64,000 nucleotides of DNA from Pseudeuparius sepicola (Eukaryota; Arthropoda; Insecta; Coleoptera; Anthribidae). The position numbers were made by a program, and so were the translations under genes. Shown here piece by piece: positions 46,470-57,786 of the stretch. The stretch lies in contig OY987298.1 of assembly GCA_963920635.1 (NCBI GenBank), positions 40,331,787-40,395,786 on the forward strand, in the 5' to 3' direction. Every line of letters begins with the position of its first letter. Within the stretch, counting starts at the first letter, position 1. The notes beneath the pieces were generated by a model. It saw nothing but the letters and a program-made list of their open reading frames with translations. It was not told the origin of the DNA and made no database searches.

Positions 46470-47655
46470 ATAATAGTCATCGCACTTAACTACCAGCTAT
46501 TATTTAACTACAGTAAAAAGTAAAGACAAACTAAGACAAGGGACACACAGATTAAAATATTTTTTGGTCCAACCACTTGCAGAGTTACAAAGCTCGTATA
46601 TCTTTTTCCAATAAAAGTAGAAATTGTGGGACGAAGGTATATATTTATTTGTATTCTTGCCTCCTTTCTGGAAAATAAAAATAAGTAAGATATAGGGAAA
46701 TAATTAGCGTGTGTAAAAGTATTTACTATTTGTTTTCTATTCCAAGGTCATAATAAGTAATCCTCGCAGTCAGCTATGTGGAAAGGAAACCATTACCGCG
46801 TAGAAGTTAGACACTTATGGCGTATCGCCGCGCGATATTCCCTGGAATCCGCGTAAATATCTGATTATTTCGCGATTCGAACCCTTCCAGGTGGAAGTTA
46901 CGCAAATTGCGACTTCGGTGTTTGTCCTAAAGCGGAAAATTCGGCTGAGCCAAGCACCCGACTATTTCCCGCCATTGTCCGCCGCCAGACCGTAAAAAGA
47001 CGAGATATGTGAATATTCAATAACTTAGCTATCGTTTACGATATGGGAATATGGAAATGCATATCCACGTTAGCTCTGGGCTAATAATAGTGGTTTACGG
47101 GCGTAATATCACTGGCTAGAACTCGATGTAAATATCGTCAGAATTGGCAGGAAATTGATTTTGGAGAAATGTGTAAGCTGAGTTCCGCGGATTTTAACTT
47201 GAAAGCAGTTTTTGAATGTTGAATCGAACCACAATTTGAAGATGTTGTTGGTTAGGAAATCTCATAAGTTTGTTTCCGTGTGAGTTACCAGAAGAGTTAC
47301 AGAATTGTCGAAATGCTGATTTTCGGATTTTTATTTAGTTTTTCTTATTTCCTCCTTGGGTAGTTTAGAGTATTACAATCTTTTTAAAATTTAGTTAGTG
47401 AACTTTTACTGCACATACAAGGTACACACATCAAGAGAATATGTAAGGGACAAATACAAAAATGCGCATTTAATTCTAATTTAAATATTGAAAAAAATAC
47501 GATTATGAGCAGTCCTAGCAACTGATAACGTAAACGTATTAGTGTTTTTTTACATTAAAAAATCCATTGCAGGTTTTTTTAAAATTTAAACTAAAAATCA
47601 TGTTAATTTAATAAGTATTTCTGATTTAGTCTGGGCAATTTAGGTTTCATTTTAA
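46470..47655. other. Stretch without a supported gene
   Basis: Mostly unique. A moderately GC-richer, non-coding block lies at about 46,800-47,180. No TE ends seen. Confidence 0.4.
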
Positions 47656-47661
47656 ACATTT

Positions 47662-47760
47662 TATGATGCAGAGACATCATTTGAACGTAAAACGATGTTA
47701 CGTGCTATTGGCATGTTGGAGACTGGAATTTCACGAAGGGCTGTGGCAGAAGAAATCATT
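47662..47760 (+). pseudogene. Tc1-type HTH transposase N-terminal fragment
   Basis: A frame starting with DAETSFERKTMLRAIGMLE and continuing TGISRRAVAEEI resembles the first helix-turn-helix of Tc1-group or related insect transposases (RAIG.L..G.S...VA). Only about 33 residues remain. The sequence then runs directly into the Penelope RT fragment, marking a TE-TE junction. Confidence 0.45.
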
Positions 47761-48296
47761 TCATTTTGTGAATAAACTTAAAAAGTTTAAATTAGAGTCG
47801 ACAGATATGGTCAGTGTTTATGTAGAATCTTTGTTTACCAACGTTGCTATTCTGGATACTTTAACAATTCTAAACGATCTTTTTGCTTCTCATAGTATTT
47901 CCGCGGATATCCAAGAAATTAATGAATTTTGTCTCAAGTCCACGTATTTCACTTTTAATAGGTAATCGACTTTTTGAACAAACTTCTGGTGATGCGAGGT
48001 TCTCCCTTGCCTCCAGGGATAGCCAACATAGTTATGAAATCTTTTGAACAAGCTTTTGAATCCGCAGATCTAAAACCAACATGTTGGTTTAGATATGTAG
48101 ATGATATTTTATAATTTGGCAACACGATGTGGATACCCCTAGCTTTATCTCATCAATTTAACTCCCTACACGAAAACTTTACGTTTACCGTGGATATTGA
48201 AAAGGATGGTTTTATTCATTTTCAGGATGTAATGGAGCATCGATGCTTCTCTAGGACACTCCGTGTACCGGAAATCCTCACATACAGATAAACCTT
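47745..48296 (+). pseudogene. Penelope-like element reverse transcriptase (partial, frameshifted)
   Basis: Ordered RT pieces: KSFHFVNKLKKFKLEST, VSVYVESLFTNV (finger/palm A region), INEFCLKSTYFTFN, then in other frames FEQTSGDA, GSPLPPGIANIVMKSFEQAF, KPTCWFRYVDDIL (catalytic YVDD box), FTFTVDIEKDGFIHFQDV and finally GHSVYRKSSHTDK. This series is diagnostic of Penelope-like RTs. At least three frameshifts and an in-frame stop after YVDDIL make it dead. The N-terminal part is missing. Translation would continue at 50,007, but the gene is split there by an insertion. Confidence 0.88.
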
Positions 48297-48298
48297 AA

Positions 48299-50002
48299 GG
48301 CCGAGCAACCTCGGCGAATTCGCCAAATATTTACCGGACACTGCTTAACAAACCTGTTGTTCTTGCCTTTGTTTAAATATAAATAAATTGAATACATAGC
48401 ATATACAAGAAAGCATTTCGAGTGTACTGGGATATGAGAAATACATCGCAAATAAGAAAATATGTTGAGACTACTCCGCAAAATTAATAATAAAACCACC
48501 CAAAATAGGCCGGATTTCGATTTGAATCCTGAAGGTTCCGATAGATGGCGCGATTGGCGCGTATCCACGTCATGGCTAAAAAAACCGTTATTTATTATAT
48601 ACACAGCTTCAAAAGGTTTTTTTTAAGTAGCTCACAAGAAAGTTTTCTAAAATCGTACTAGGCATATTAGGCTGAAAATTCGGGAGTAATTTGCATTATC
48701 TTAGACAAAATTAAAAAAAAATCACGTAGATTTGAAATTGGTACGAGCTGACTCCGCCTTATGAGAATGCTGCTCTCTCTCTCTCTCAAAACACTGATCA
48801 GTAGCGTATACATTAATTAGGTATTTCATATTTAAAAATAGCTTTTTCTTGAAATCGGCAGTGAAGTGTCTCACAACCGTCGTTAAAAGCTCAGACATTG
48901 GCCCTGAAGTAGCCTATTATTGTACCTTTTTTTCAATAAGTAGATTATTTTTTGCCTAATAAAACATTTTTTTCCGATTTAAAAAAAATATAATATGTAA
49001 GTACCTCGGCACAGAAGTTCTTTTTATGACTATTGTGGTTTATTTGCCTCGGCTAGAGGTATCGGCAACTAAATTCCACACGAGTCATAAAATGTTGAAC
49101 TTCAGTGTATTGGTCCATAAATAAATATTTTGTAACTGAAGTATAGGGGTAGGCATATTTCATTAATTTTGTATTTGATTGAGTCGTGTTGGAAAGGTGA
49201 ATGTGCATTCAGCACCGTTCAGAAAAGCCTGAAAATAGTGGCAATGCGATTAATTTGATTAGTTGGTAGTTGAGTAATAAAATATAAGCCTTATATTAGT
49301 GTTGTATAAAATGCCGTCTGATTTTCTGATTTCCGGAATGTAGTTAGTTGATAGTCCTATCATACCGGTACCAGAAGAAAATTTTTAAGAAAAAGAAAAA
49401 TGCAGCAAAAACTAAAACTTAAATCATCCTGTCTGAAACTCATTGTTATAAGTAAATTGGGATAAGTTGACACCCCTTGCAGTTTGATAGCATGTAGAAA
49501 ACTTATAAAAATGTCACCTAGAGCGGTTGGGTTTCTGCTCGTTACTGCCCACCTAGTTGGCTTTAGGGTCATCATCTAATCTATAGCTTTTATACGGTTT
49601 TAGCTGGAATGTTATACAACATGGTTTTGGTCACTGGCTTTCGTACTATAACGATAGAAATACCTATAACGCGGAAATCGTGTGTGTGTTTTTTTTGTTT
49701 TCATGAAAGTTATTATAGTTCTTACACATACATTTTCCTTGATATTTAATTTGAGTTTTTTTTTCTTGGGACACTCAAAAATACTCCACCTTTTTTGCTT
49801 TTACGATTGTTGATAATTTTTATATTTCGTCTGTGATAAAAATTATCGTAGCGCCGCTGGTCGGGTGATTTCACAATAATGAAGATACTTTTTACGACGT
49901 TCGGCATGGCTGGGCAGAGGAGCCTAACGTATGGAACCCCGCCCGCAATACTGTTCCACGCATGGCTATATGACTCAGATTTCTAGAGCGAGTTGTGCAC
50001 TC
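48299..50002. mobile_element. 1.7-kb insertion splitting the Penelope gene, flanked by TTAA
   Basis: The RT tail SSHTDK ends at TTAA (48,295-48,298). The expected continuation, LNGFSHHHPPQKQ, starts at TTAA (50,003-50,006). The simplest reading is an insertion with TTAA duplication. Terminal sequences (GGCCGAGCAACC; inverse of right end GAGTGCACAACTC) are not clear inverted repeats, so the element type is unknown. It includes the family I fragment at 48,840-49,130. Confidence 0.65.
48840..49130 (-). repeat. Family I fragment
   Basis: The inverse of about 25,245-25,390 plus sequence matching 25,690-25,860 (CTTGAAATCGGCA). It retains the hairpin with GCCTCGGCTAGAGG. Ends are missing. Confidence 0.75.
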
Positions 50003-50006
50003 TTAA

Positions 50007-50433
50007 TGGTTTCTCCCACCATCATCCACCTCAAAAACAATCCTTTATTCATTCCTTAGTTTATCGGGCAATTTTCCTTTCAGAGCCAGATAATCTTAAC
50101 AAATAATTGGATAATCTTACTACTGTTCTACTTGCCACCAATTATTTTTATCATAGTATCCAGCGCTCTATTAAGAAATTTACTAACCCCAACAACCATA
50201 CCACTATGGACAGTATGGCTTTCCTTTCTTGTATCCATAACACAACCGATCGCATCTCCAAAATTCTAAATCGATATAATATACTAACAAGATTTTCAAC
50301 AATCCCCAAATTATCCCAATATTACATTGTACCATTGGCGTATATCGTGTGCCATGCTCGACAAGTATATATTGGAGAAACGGGACGTATGCTTAATGAT
50401 ACTAAAATCCTATCAAAATCATCTGAAACGTAA
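50007..50433 (+). pseudogene. Penelope-like element: linker and GIY-YIG endonuclease (partial)
   Basis: Reads LNGFSHHHPPQKQSFIHSLV, YRAIFLSEPDNLNK, a stop, LDNLTTVLLATNYFYHSIQ, then TTDRISKILNRYNI and finally YIVCHARQVYIGETGRM. The last part is the GIY-YIG core (here Y-I-V...Y-I-G) that cleaves target DNA in Penelope-like elements. The domain is cut short by a stop at 50,431-50,433, so the catalytic Arg/Glu region downstream is missing or frameshifted. It continues the RT pseudogene at 47,745-48,296. Confidence 0.85.
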
Positions 50434-50924
50434 TCAGGGTTTATTTTTACCTACTACCTATAAATACCATCACAGGTACTAGAACAATTAGTCTCAGTGT
50501 GATCGTCGCACCCTGAGGATGTCCTGTGCAATCGACGACAAAAGCTTGGATCGAGAAGTTGCGCTGACGCAGGATTCATCCGGAACTCAGATTCGTCATA
50601 TTGTGCCCGTGGATGTTTCCAATCAACATTAATTATTTACTGATAATTTCCAATTTTCCTAAATTCACCCATCTCTAGAATTTCCTGGTATTTTCTATTG
50701 CCGTCAGTTTTCACCATTTCATAAAATAATTATGGTCCTCGTTATAAAATTCCATCTGTTGCACAAAAATTAAAAAAATGTCACTTAAACAAACGAACCG
50801 AATTCTTGCCTTTTTGTAAGATAATCCCTCCAAAAAAAATCCACCAGATGCATCTTCCCAAACTAATTTTAGAAGGCTAATTTGTAACAGAGCTCGCGCA
50901 GGATCTAATGCGCAATAGAGAGAC
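50149..50924 (+). repeat. Penelope 3' tandem unit 1
   Basis: Begins TCATAGTATCCAGCGCTC and ends CGCAATAGAGAGACTATTT. It is duplicated almost without change 788 bp downstream. It contains the GIY-YIG fragment, 3' sequence, and a hairpin at about 50,500-50,540 (CGTCG...CGACG). Tandem, partially duplicated copies are typical of Penelope-like elements. Confidence 0.9.
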
Positions 50925-50936
50925 TATTTATTAGTA

Positions 50937-51712
50937 TTATCATAGTATCCAGCGCTCTATTAAGAAATTTACTAACCCCAACAACCATACGACTATGGAC
51001 AGTATGGCTTTCCTTTCTTGTATCCATAACACAACCGATCGCATCTCCAAAATTCTAAATCGATATAATATACTAACAAGATTTTCAACAATCCCCAAAT
51101 TATCCCAATATTACATTGTACCATTGGCGTATATCGTGTGCCATGCTCGACAAGTATATATTGGAGAAACGGGACGTATGCTTAATGATACTAAAATCCT
51201 ATCAAAATCATCTGAAACGTAATCAGGGTTTATTTTTACCTACTACCTATAAATACCATCACAGGTACTAGAACAATTAGTCTCAGTGTGATCGTCGCAC
51301 CCTGAGGATGTCCTGTGCAATCGACGACAAAAGCTTGGATCGAGAAGTTGCGCTGACGCAGGATTCATCCGGAACTCAGATTCGTCATATTGTGCCCGTG
51401 GATGTTTCCAATCAACATTAATTATTTACTGATAATTTCCAATTTTCCTAAATTCACCCATCTCTAGAATTTCCTGGTATTTTCTATTGCCGTCAGTTTT
51501 CACCATTTCATAAAATAATTATGGTCCTCGTTATAAAATTCCATCTGTTGCACAAAAATTAAAAAAATTTCACTTAAACAAACGAACCGAATTCTTGCCT
51601 TTTTGTAAGATAATCCCTCCAAAAAAAATCCACCAGATGCATCTTCCCAAACTAATTTTAGAAGGCTAATTTGTAACAGAGCTCGCGCAGGATCTAATGC
51701 GCAATAGAGAGA
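50937..51712 (+). repeat. Penelope 3' tandem unit 2
   Basis: Differs from unit 1 at only a few positions (such as C to G at about 50,987 and G to T in the late A-rich run). It includes a second truncated GIY-YIG reading frame at 50,995-51,222. High identity implies a recent duplication or conversion, unlike the decayed RT. Confidence 0.9.
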
Positions 51713-52955
51713 CTATTTTACATGGATATTTCATATGAATCATATGCCCAAAGCGGAGAGCCAACACGTGTTCGTAATAAAATAGAGAACTATATTAGTT
51801 CCCAATGTAAACACAACGGAGCTTAATTATCCGCGTCTCTTTTTTGCCTCTTTTCGGAAAAACCGCTGAAGTTCATCAACACCGCGCTGGGAAACAAGGG
51901 ACCGTTCCAGAATTAGAAAATAGGCCACAAGTAAAAGGTTTTGTGTGTACGGGAACGCCAGAAGAGCTGGAATGCCTTTGACAAATATTAATAGCAGGGC
52001 ATTTTGTTTATTTGGCGATTCTCTCTTTCTAATAACAAGGCTAGAAGAAAAACAAGGCGGCGGCGTGCGGACCGCTTGTAAAGCCTACTTGTTGTTGACA
52101 GGCCGAAATTATTATCGCTGTGCGCTCATTGTTTGTTTTTGGGTTGGCATTCCCGAAAAATGTCATTTCGGCCGTTAATTTAAGCCTCGCGACGTGGAAA
52201 TAAATGATGATCATAACAGGGAATGTTTTCGAGTTCTTTTAGCTTCTTTCCGATGCTCATTAAAGGGAAGATTAAGTGTTTTCGTGAATTTTAAGCAAAC
52301 ACCAAAAACTGCGACGTGCGGTGGTCTCCTGCATTCTTCTCTTTGACTGTCCCACCACTAGTAAAATACGTTTTGCAATGTATAATAATACCTAGTAATG
52401 ATACTATTGTTAAAGTATTAATAATAATGGCAATAACAATTCTCACCCTCGCACCTCGCATTACTCAAAATTAGCACCTCAAATAGGTAATTGTGAGGGG
52501 AAGGGATGGGAAGGAAATTTAATTTTACAGGTTTGTTCAAAATGAGTTGCACAAATGGGGCAAAAGACACATTATAAATGAAAATGGTAACTAATAGTTG
52601 TGAAAAGATTTTTGTAAAAGATTTTTTAGATGGAGATATTATTACAGAACGTCTTATACAGGTTGAAATTAGCCAAGATAGGTCTTAATTTATTCATAAT
52701 GGTTTTAATTTAAATGCCCCACTTTAAATGACATCTATCTTCAAATATTTCGTACTTTCACGAGACTTGATGAGAAAACTGCTATTAACTATTTCTATGT
52801 TAATTGTATTGTAGTTTGAAAAGTAAGAAGTGTAGCTGGTAAAAGCCACATAACTCGTTTTATTTGTGTTGATAGTTGTTTACTAAACACTTTACGAAAC
52901 TAAAAAAATCGTAAATGTATTTAAATCGTTTTTCAATTTTCCAGGATTTCTTATC
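51713..52955. other. Stretch without a supported gene
   Basis: Unique AT-rich sequence with a somewhat GC-richer part at 51,830-52,200. No convincing frame, TE end or RNA gene. Confidence 0.4.
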
Positions 52956-52959
52956 TTAT

Positions 52960-53640
52960 CTAAATTATAACTGTATCACCTGAAAATCCCATCACATCCC
53001 TTTCAGTACATAATATAAACAGGTCGTTAATATAGGCTAATATATAGGTTGAATAATATGGGACCTAGCACGGTTCCCTGAGGCACGCCAGTATTTATCG
53101 GTAAGAGGCTAATCTAAGATGAGCCCATATGAACATACTGCGACCTTCCACTCAAATAGGTCTCTATTAATTGAAGCTCCTCTAAAACCCAAATTTTCCA
53201 ATGTTCATAGCAGTTCTTTATTTTATGACTAATGGTACCAAACACCTTATCTAAGTCTATAAAGACACCACGGTTATTTTTCAAAGACACATTTATAAAT
53301 TTTTGGAACCCAACAAGCTATAGCTTTACGGAATTCAAATTGCTTTTCGGAGAATAATTCATATTTGTCAGTATACCTCACTATACCATCTTTCAAAACT
53401 TGCTCTAATATCTTCGAGAATATTGACAAAAGACATACTATAATAAGCCTCTAGTTTTTGCAATTGCTTTGTTTCCAATTGCTTTATTCAATGGGTTATC
53501 TCTCGCACATATTAGAGACTTTGGGATAACACATTAACGTAAACATTCATTTAGGTAAATATAGACTAATGGTTTCAGAATATTGTGTGACTTTTTTGAT
53601 CGTTTCTGCCCTGATATGGTCTATAGCTGAGGAAATTTAC
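52960..53640 (-). pseudogene. Non-LTR retrotransposon RT remnant (Jockey/CR1-like)
   Basis: On the minus strand, blocks appear in RT order: SKILEQVLKDGIV with LFSEKQFEFRK, NNRGVFIDLDKVFGTISHKI (palm motif A), LIETYLSGRSQYV, GVPQGTVLGPILFNLYI (motif B), then GFSGDTVI where FADD is expected. The catalytic Asp-Asp is altered to Gly-Asp and several frameshifts intervene. Upstream sequence to about 53,640 (IDHIRAETIKK) fits the pre-RT region. No 3' tail was identified. Confidence 0.8.
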
Positions 53641-54249
53641 TTCATTTCAAAGTATAGTATATTCTTATTTCATTCTTATATTTGTAGGAAGTATGACAAT
53701 AGAATTAAGTGCAGTTTTCCTGTTTAAACCTCTCTGTATGTTTTTTTGTAGTTCCTCCCTAATTTTTGGGCTATGCTAGTGAAGTATCCATTGAGGGCAT
53801 TGCATATTTTATTTTGATGTTCGTGTAATTTGTATATGATTCCTTTCTAATATTGTCATTAACCTGCGACTCTTTGCAAAATTAGTTTAACTTGTAACCA
53901 CGGTGATCACCGTGCTTGTAACAAATATTGGAAAACGGTCAGTAATTTTTGTTTGGAGAACAACCGGGGTAAATTATAGGAGTATAATTATGATAGTTTT
54001 GTTCTGACAAATATGTGGTCAATGCACGTGCCTGTTATATTTTCGACTCCTGCGTCTTTTCATTTATCATAGATATGTATCTCTCTGATGATAAAATATT
54101 TAGGTATTCTTGCGTTTCAATGACTCGTCTAAAATATTAATATTAATATCATCGACATGTATATGTTCGGTAGCCAGGTTCGGTACCTATATATAGGGAC
54201 GTAGCCTCAAATGGGAACGCCGCATCTGCGACAACACCGATTTTATCCC
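53641..54249. other. Stretch without a supported gene
   Basis: AT-rich. Some may be the degraded N-terminal side of the adjacent non-LTR element, but no frame is recognisable. Confidence 0.4.
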
Positions 54250-54575
54250 TTTTGTGCCAGAATAAAAAGGTGCGCTAAAACTATGATACAGCAACATAAA
54301 AAAAAAACAAAAAAAGTAACTAGTAAAGCACGACCCAAAAATAGCGCATGTGGCACCCTCTCTGAGATACGTAGAAATTGACTCTGATTGACTGATTTTC
54401 CATTGCAGAAAACACAGCAGTGCTGAATTTCAGTTGAGTAGCTTGATTATGTTGGTAGAAGAACTTTAACGCCCTGTACCTCTTAAACAAGCAACATTTG
54501 TATAATAAAGCATATTTGCGTCAATTGTCATATTTTGACCCCAAATCTCTAGTTTCGGGATTTCCCATTTCCAGT
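54250..54575 (-). repeat. Family G fragment, copy 4
   Basis: The inverse of the G core (AACACAGCAGTGCTGAATTT, GCACCCTCTCTGAGATACG). Half an element, without a mirrored partner. Confidence 0.65.
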
Positions 54576-55077
54576 ATTAAGTCCTAAGAATTGTTTGACA
54601 GTTGGTGCGAAAGGATTTACCTTTCCAGGACCAGCGATTACAACAACAGTTTCCTAGTATACTCGTAGGTATAATACGAGTATCTATACTACAATTTACA
54701 TTGAAGAATTAGGCAAATGAGGAGCAGTAGGTATATTTCAGGAAAACATTTTTTAATAATTATTCTCCATATTATAGGTACTGTTTCAAAATGGGCTTAC
54801 CTATTGCGAAAAAGTAAATATAACCGGAGTGTTTCTCAAGCCATTGTCTGGTAAAAAAAACCTTTTTGCCAAATACTCTGGAGGAAACCCTTTTTAACTA
54901 TGTAAGGGTGGACATGCGGACTGACTCTCCTTTGGGTCCTGTCTGAAATAAAACTGTCGAACACTTTTTTCCTGACGAGGGGTAAGAAGGGCGCGTACAG
55001 GGTGTACATTTCAAGTTTATAAGTTAAAATATTTCGGCTAATTTTGTCGAAAAAAAAATCGTGCCGGTGCAATTCAT

Positions 55078-55200
55078 AACTAATAATAATAAGCATTTAT
55101 TGCCCAACATTAACATGTAACCCCTATTTACAGGACAATTGTGTATAATAACAAATAAAGAGATCCATACTTGAATTTTAGGTAGATGCTAACAAACTAC
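55078..55200 (-). repeat. Probable 3' tail of a retroposon
   Basis: The minus strand ends GGGCAATAAATGCTTATTATTATTA, a polyadenylation-like AATAAA followed by an ATT repeat, as in many non-LTR elements. No coding part is recognised upstream. Confidence 0.4.
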
Positions 55201-56045
55201 ATACAAAAAGAAGCCGGACTAAATATCAGGGTGTAAGTAAAAAACATTACAGCGGACTAAAGCAAATAAAATTCACATTTGTACACGGGAGAGTTTAAAA
55301 ATTTCTGATTATGAGAATTGATATCACACTGTCACAGAATAACTATTATTCTGTGACACTGTGTAACGGATTTTTCCATTTCTAAAACTCGTTTTTATAT
55401 ATATTTTTTTTATTAACATAGTCATTATTTTCAAACATATATCTCATAATTAATAACTGATTTATTTTTCGTTCAGTTTCAATTCATTTACAATATTGTA
55501 TTCAATATTAAGACTTTTTCAAATTTTAAAACTTAAATTATTTCAAATAATTCATAATTTTCACGCGCCGTATACGTCAGCTTAGCTTCGAACCCTGTGC
55601 GAATTATGTGTTTATTTATCAGCAGGTATGTAATTAAAAATCGGTATTATGAATTACTCGATTTTTCGGTTCTTTTGATGCATAATTTGAACATAAACTC
55701 TATTTGGTTTATTAAATACGTTTGATGCTAACACCTGATTGGTCGAATGCGGTCGGGTGATTGTGGTGCGGCCCGGCATCCGCGCCAACTCCAGTTTGCT
55801 CCCGTCCTTCTTAGAATAAAATTCGTAGAGAAAACTCAGTCAAAATATCTCTCAAATTTGGAACCTTTTCGATTTTTATCTTATCCAATTATCGCCATTG
55901 GTGATTTATTTGAGTGGTTTTGTATTTTGATATTGGAATTGACTTGGTGTGACTAATATTTTTAAGTTTTTCTGTTTTTCTATGTTCACGGCATCGTGAG
56001 GCAACGACGCTTGCACGAGGCACTTCCTTTTTGGCTGCGTAGCTG
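55201..56045. other. Stretch without a supported gene
   Basis: A small GC-richer patch at 55,740-55,810 and an inverted repeat (GGTGATTTATTTGAGTGG at about 55,900 with its inverse at about 56,328). It could include a promoter for the exon below, but no core element is clear. Confidence 0.35.
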
Positions 56046-56102
56046 ATGAAACGCGGGACACAGCGAGAAGGTGGTGGCTGTTTCTCCTGGAAAACCCTAC
56101 AG
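56046..56102 (+). CDS. Candidate first coding exon
   Basis: ATG at 56,046 opens 19 codons (MKRGTQREGGGCFSWKTLQ) that end exactly at CAG|GTGAGT (56,103), a strong insect donor. An in-frame TAG lies two codons upstream, so this ATG is the first. A moderately GC-rich leader precedes it. No matching downstream exon can be identified, and the peptide matches no family known to me. Chance is a serious alternative. Confidence 0.25.
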
Positions 56103-57313
56103 GTGAGTAATTTCTGTTGATTTTTGCTTACTTCAGCGACTTTACTAATCACCTGTAGCGTTTTTTACGTGCTGTTTTTTTGAAGGACTCATTTTAATTC
56201 AAAAACAGCACTGTCTTTCTTTGAATACCCACCATCTTGCGGTTGTTTTCTTGTTGAATATTAACAAGTTTTGGTCACGTTAGTCACCTTTATTTTTCGG
56301 GTTAAGTCTCGATTCTGTGATACCGGGCCACTCAAATAAATCAGACACCGATAAACTCAGTTTTTTAGTAAATTCGTATTAACTGCAGTTTTACGAGCTT
56401 TTTAAATTCTGTATTTACCATTCAAATCTCAAATAACTTTTCGCGTTAAATTTGATTTAAAATTTCATAATTTTCATTAAATTAGGGCTGGAGCATTCTC
56501 ACAATTTTCTTATAATTAAAATATTAAATATTTTGCTATTCTGGTCAGTTGATTTATATTATCTAAAAAATTAAAACTATGCATAGTTCCCAATAGTTTA
56601 GTTCTAGACATTTAATTTTCATCATTATTTGTCTATATTAAGTAACCTTGGGTATAAATTTCAAATATTAATCATAACCTAGTGGTTTATAATTTTTGTA
56701 AAAGGCTTAGACCCTGTCTAATGCTATTTTGTCTCTGATTTGTTTATGCTTGCAACACTCGACCGAGGACTCTTCGACGAGAGCATTTCGACCACCAACA
56801 GCGTGAGAGGAGTTGCGTAGGCATAGGAGTGACTTCTTGGTCAGCTCTACTTCGGCGAAACCTCTGAGATACTCGCTAGCCACAACAACAGCGCCTCTAC
56901 GAGCTGAAAAGGACCATAAGAAGCCCTAGCCTCGCCTCCACCCCCACTACAACCTCGCTTAGAGCGTAAGCAACGATACACTCAGTTCAAACTTAAGAAT
57001 CAAAGTTTAAAGTACCTACCTATAGCGCTGAACAGTCACAGTATTTGTAAAGGAAATTTAACTTTATATTAAAGTTGATTTTTTTCTAGTTGTCGTTTAA
57101 ACAATCATATCTGTGAATCATAAAATTGTGATAAATAAATCATGTATATTTTACTGAGGTAACAAGGTTTTATTGAACTGACCCAACTTTAGCAGACCTA
57201 AGGTTTGTTATAACTATTTGCTCTGCATATTAAAATTATCACATATTAAAAACAAAGGTGGTTTAAAAAATAAATTTGTTCTCACTCTATCACAATAAAA
57301 AGCAATAAAAACA
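56103..57313. other. Stretch without a supported gene
   Basis: Contains a GC-richer transcribed-looking block (56,750-57,000) followed by AATAAATCATG (57,135). The layout hints at a solo LTR or 3' UTR, but terminal dinucleotides and duplications could not be fixed. Confidence 0.35.
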
Positions 57314-57618
57314 TAAAGCCCCGTTTCCACTGAAGCAACATTGGGTAACATTTGTGTTTCTGTTGCTTGTTCCACAAAAAGTTGCTACAAGTTCCTAAAT
57401 GTTTCCGAAAGTTTCTCGTTGTTTCGGAAACAAATGTTGATATTGTTGCTACATGTCGCCGGTTTCCATTTTGAGCGGTATCTTCAAAGGAAAAACCGGC
57501 AACACGGAGCAACAGAAACAAGTCGCCGCATGTCGCTGGCGCGGTGGAAACGAATAAGCAGCTGCCGACATTTATAGTTGTTGCGAGTTGCGGTATTAAC
57601 AGCTATAAAAATAATAAA

Positions 57619-57687
57619 ATGTCGTTTAAGTGGACCAATGAGCTTGTTATAGAAATCATTGCCACCATGTCTTCCTCTTTCTTGTAG
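57619..57687 (+). pseudogene. Harbinger Myb/SANT-like protein N-terminal scrap
   Basis: ATG followed by SFKWTNELVIEII is the usual opening of the trihelix/Myb-like (MADF/SANT) DNA-binding protein encoded beside Harbinger transposases. After about 14 residues the frame runs into antisense transposase sequence and stops, marking the deletion junction at about 57,645-57,660. Confidence 0.6.
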
Positions 57688-57786
57688 GCTCTTCCTCATC
57701 CAGTATTTGTGTTTTCTTTTGGGGGTTTTCTTTGAAGATAATGCAAGATATGCCGCCGCTGCTAATAAGAGGTCTTCATCTTGCAT
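57640..57786 (-). pseudogene. PIF/Harbinger transposase N-terminal fragment
   Basis: The minus strand from ATG at 57,786 reads MQDEDLLLAAAAYLALSSKK and then KYWMRKSLQERGRHGGNDFY, with NKLI following. An Ala/Leu-rich helix followed by (R/K)xWxR......RG resembles the N-terminus of HARBI1-like nucleases. The DDE domain is missing. It is convergent with the Myb scrap and overlaps its artificial tail. Confidence 0.65.

Noticed and set aside
50489..50575. Hammerhead ribozyme in the Penelope tandem units
   Set aside because: CTGAGGA and AAGCTT are present, but the GAAA box is replaced, the base before the break would be G, and stem I does not pair. The segment instead forms a strong CGTCG...CGACG hairpin.
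56280..57200. Solo LTR of a Gypsy or BEL element
   Set aside because: The layout (GC-richer block, AATAAA) is suggestive, but TG...CA ends, a target duplication and a primer-binding site could not be shown.
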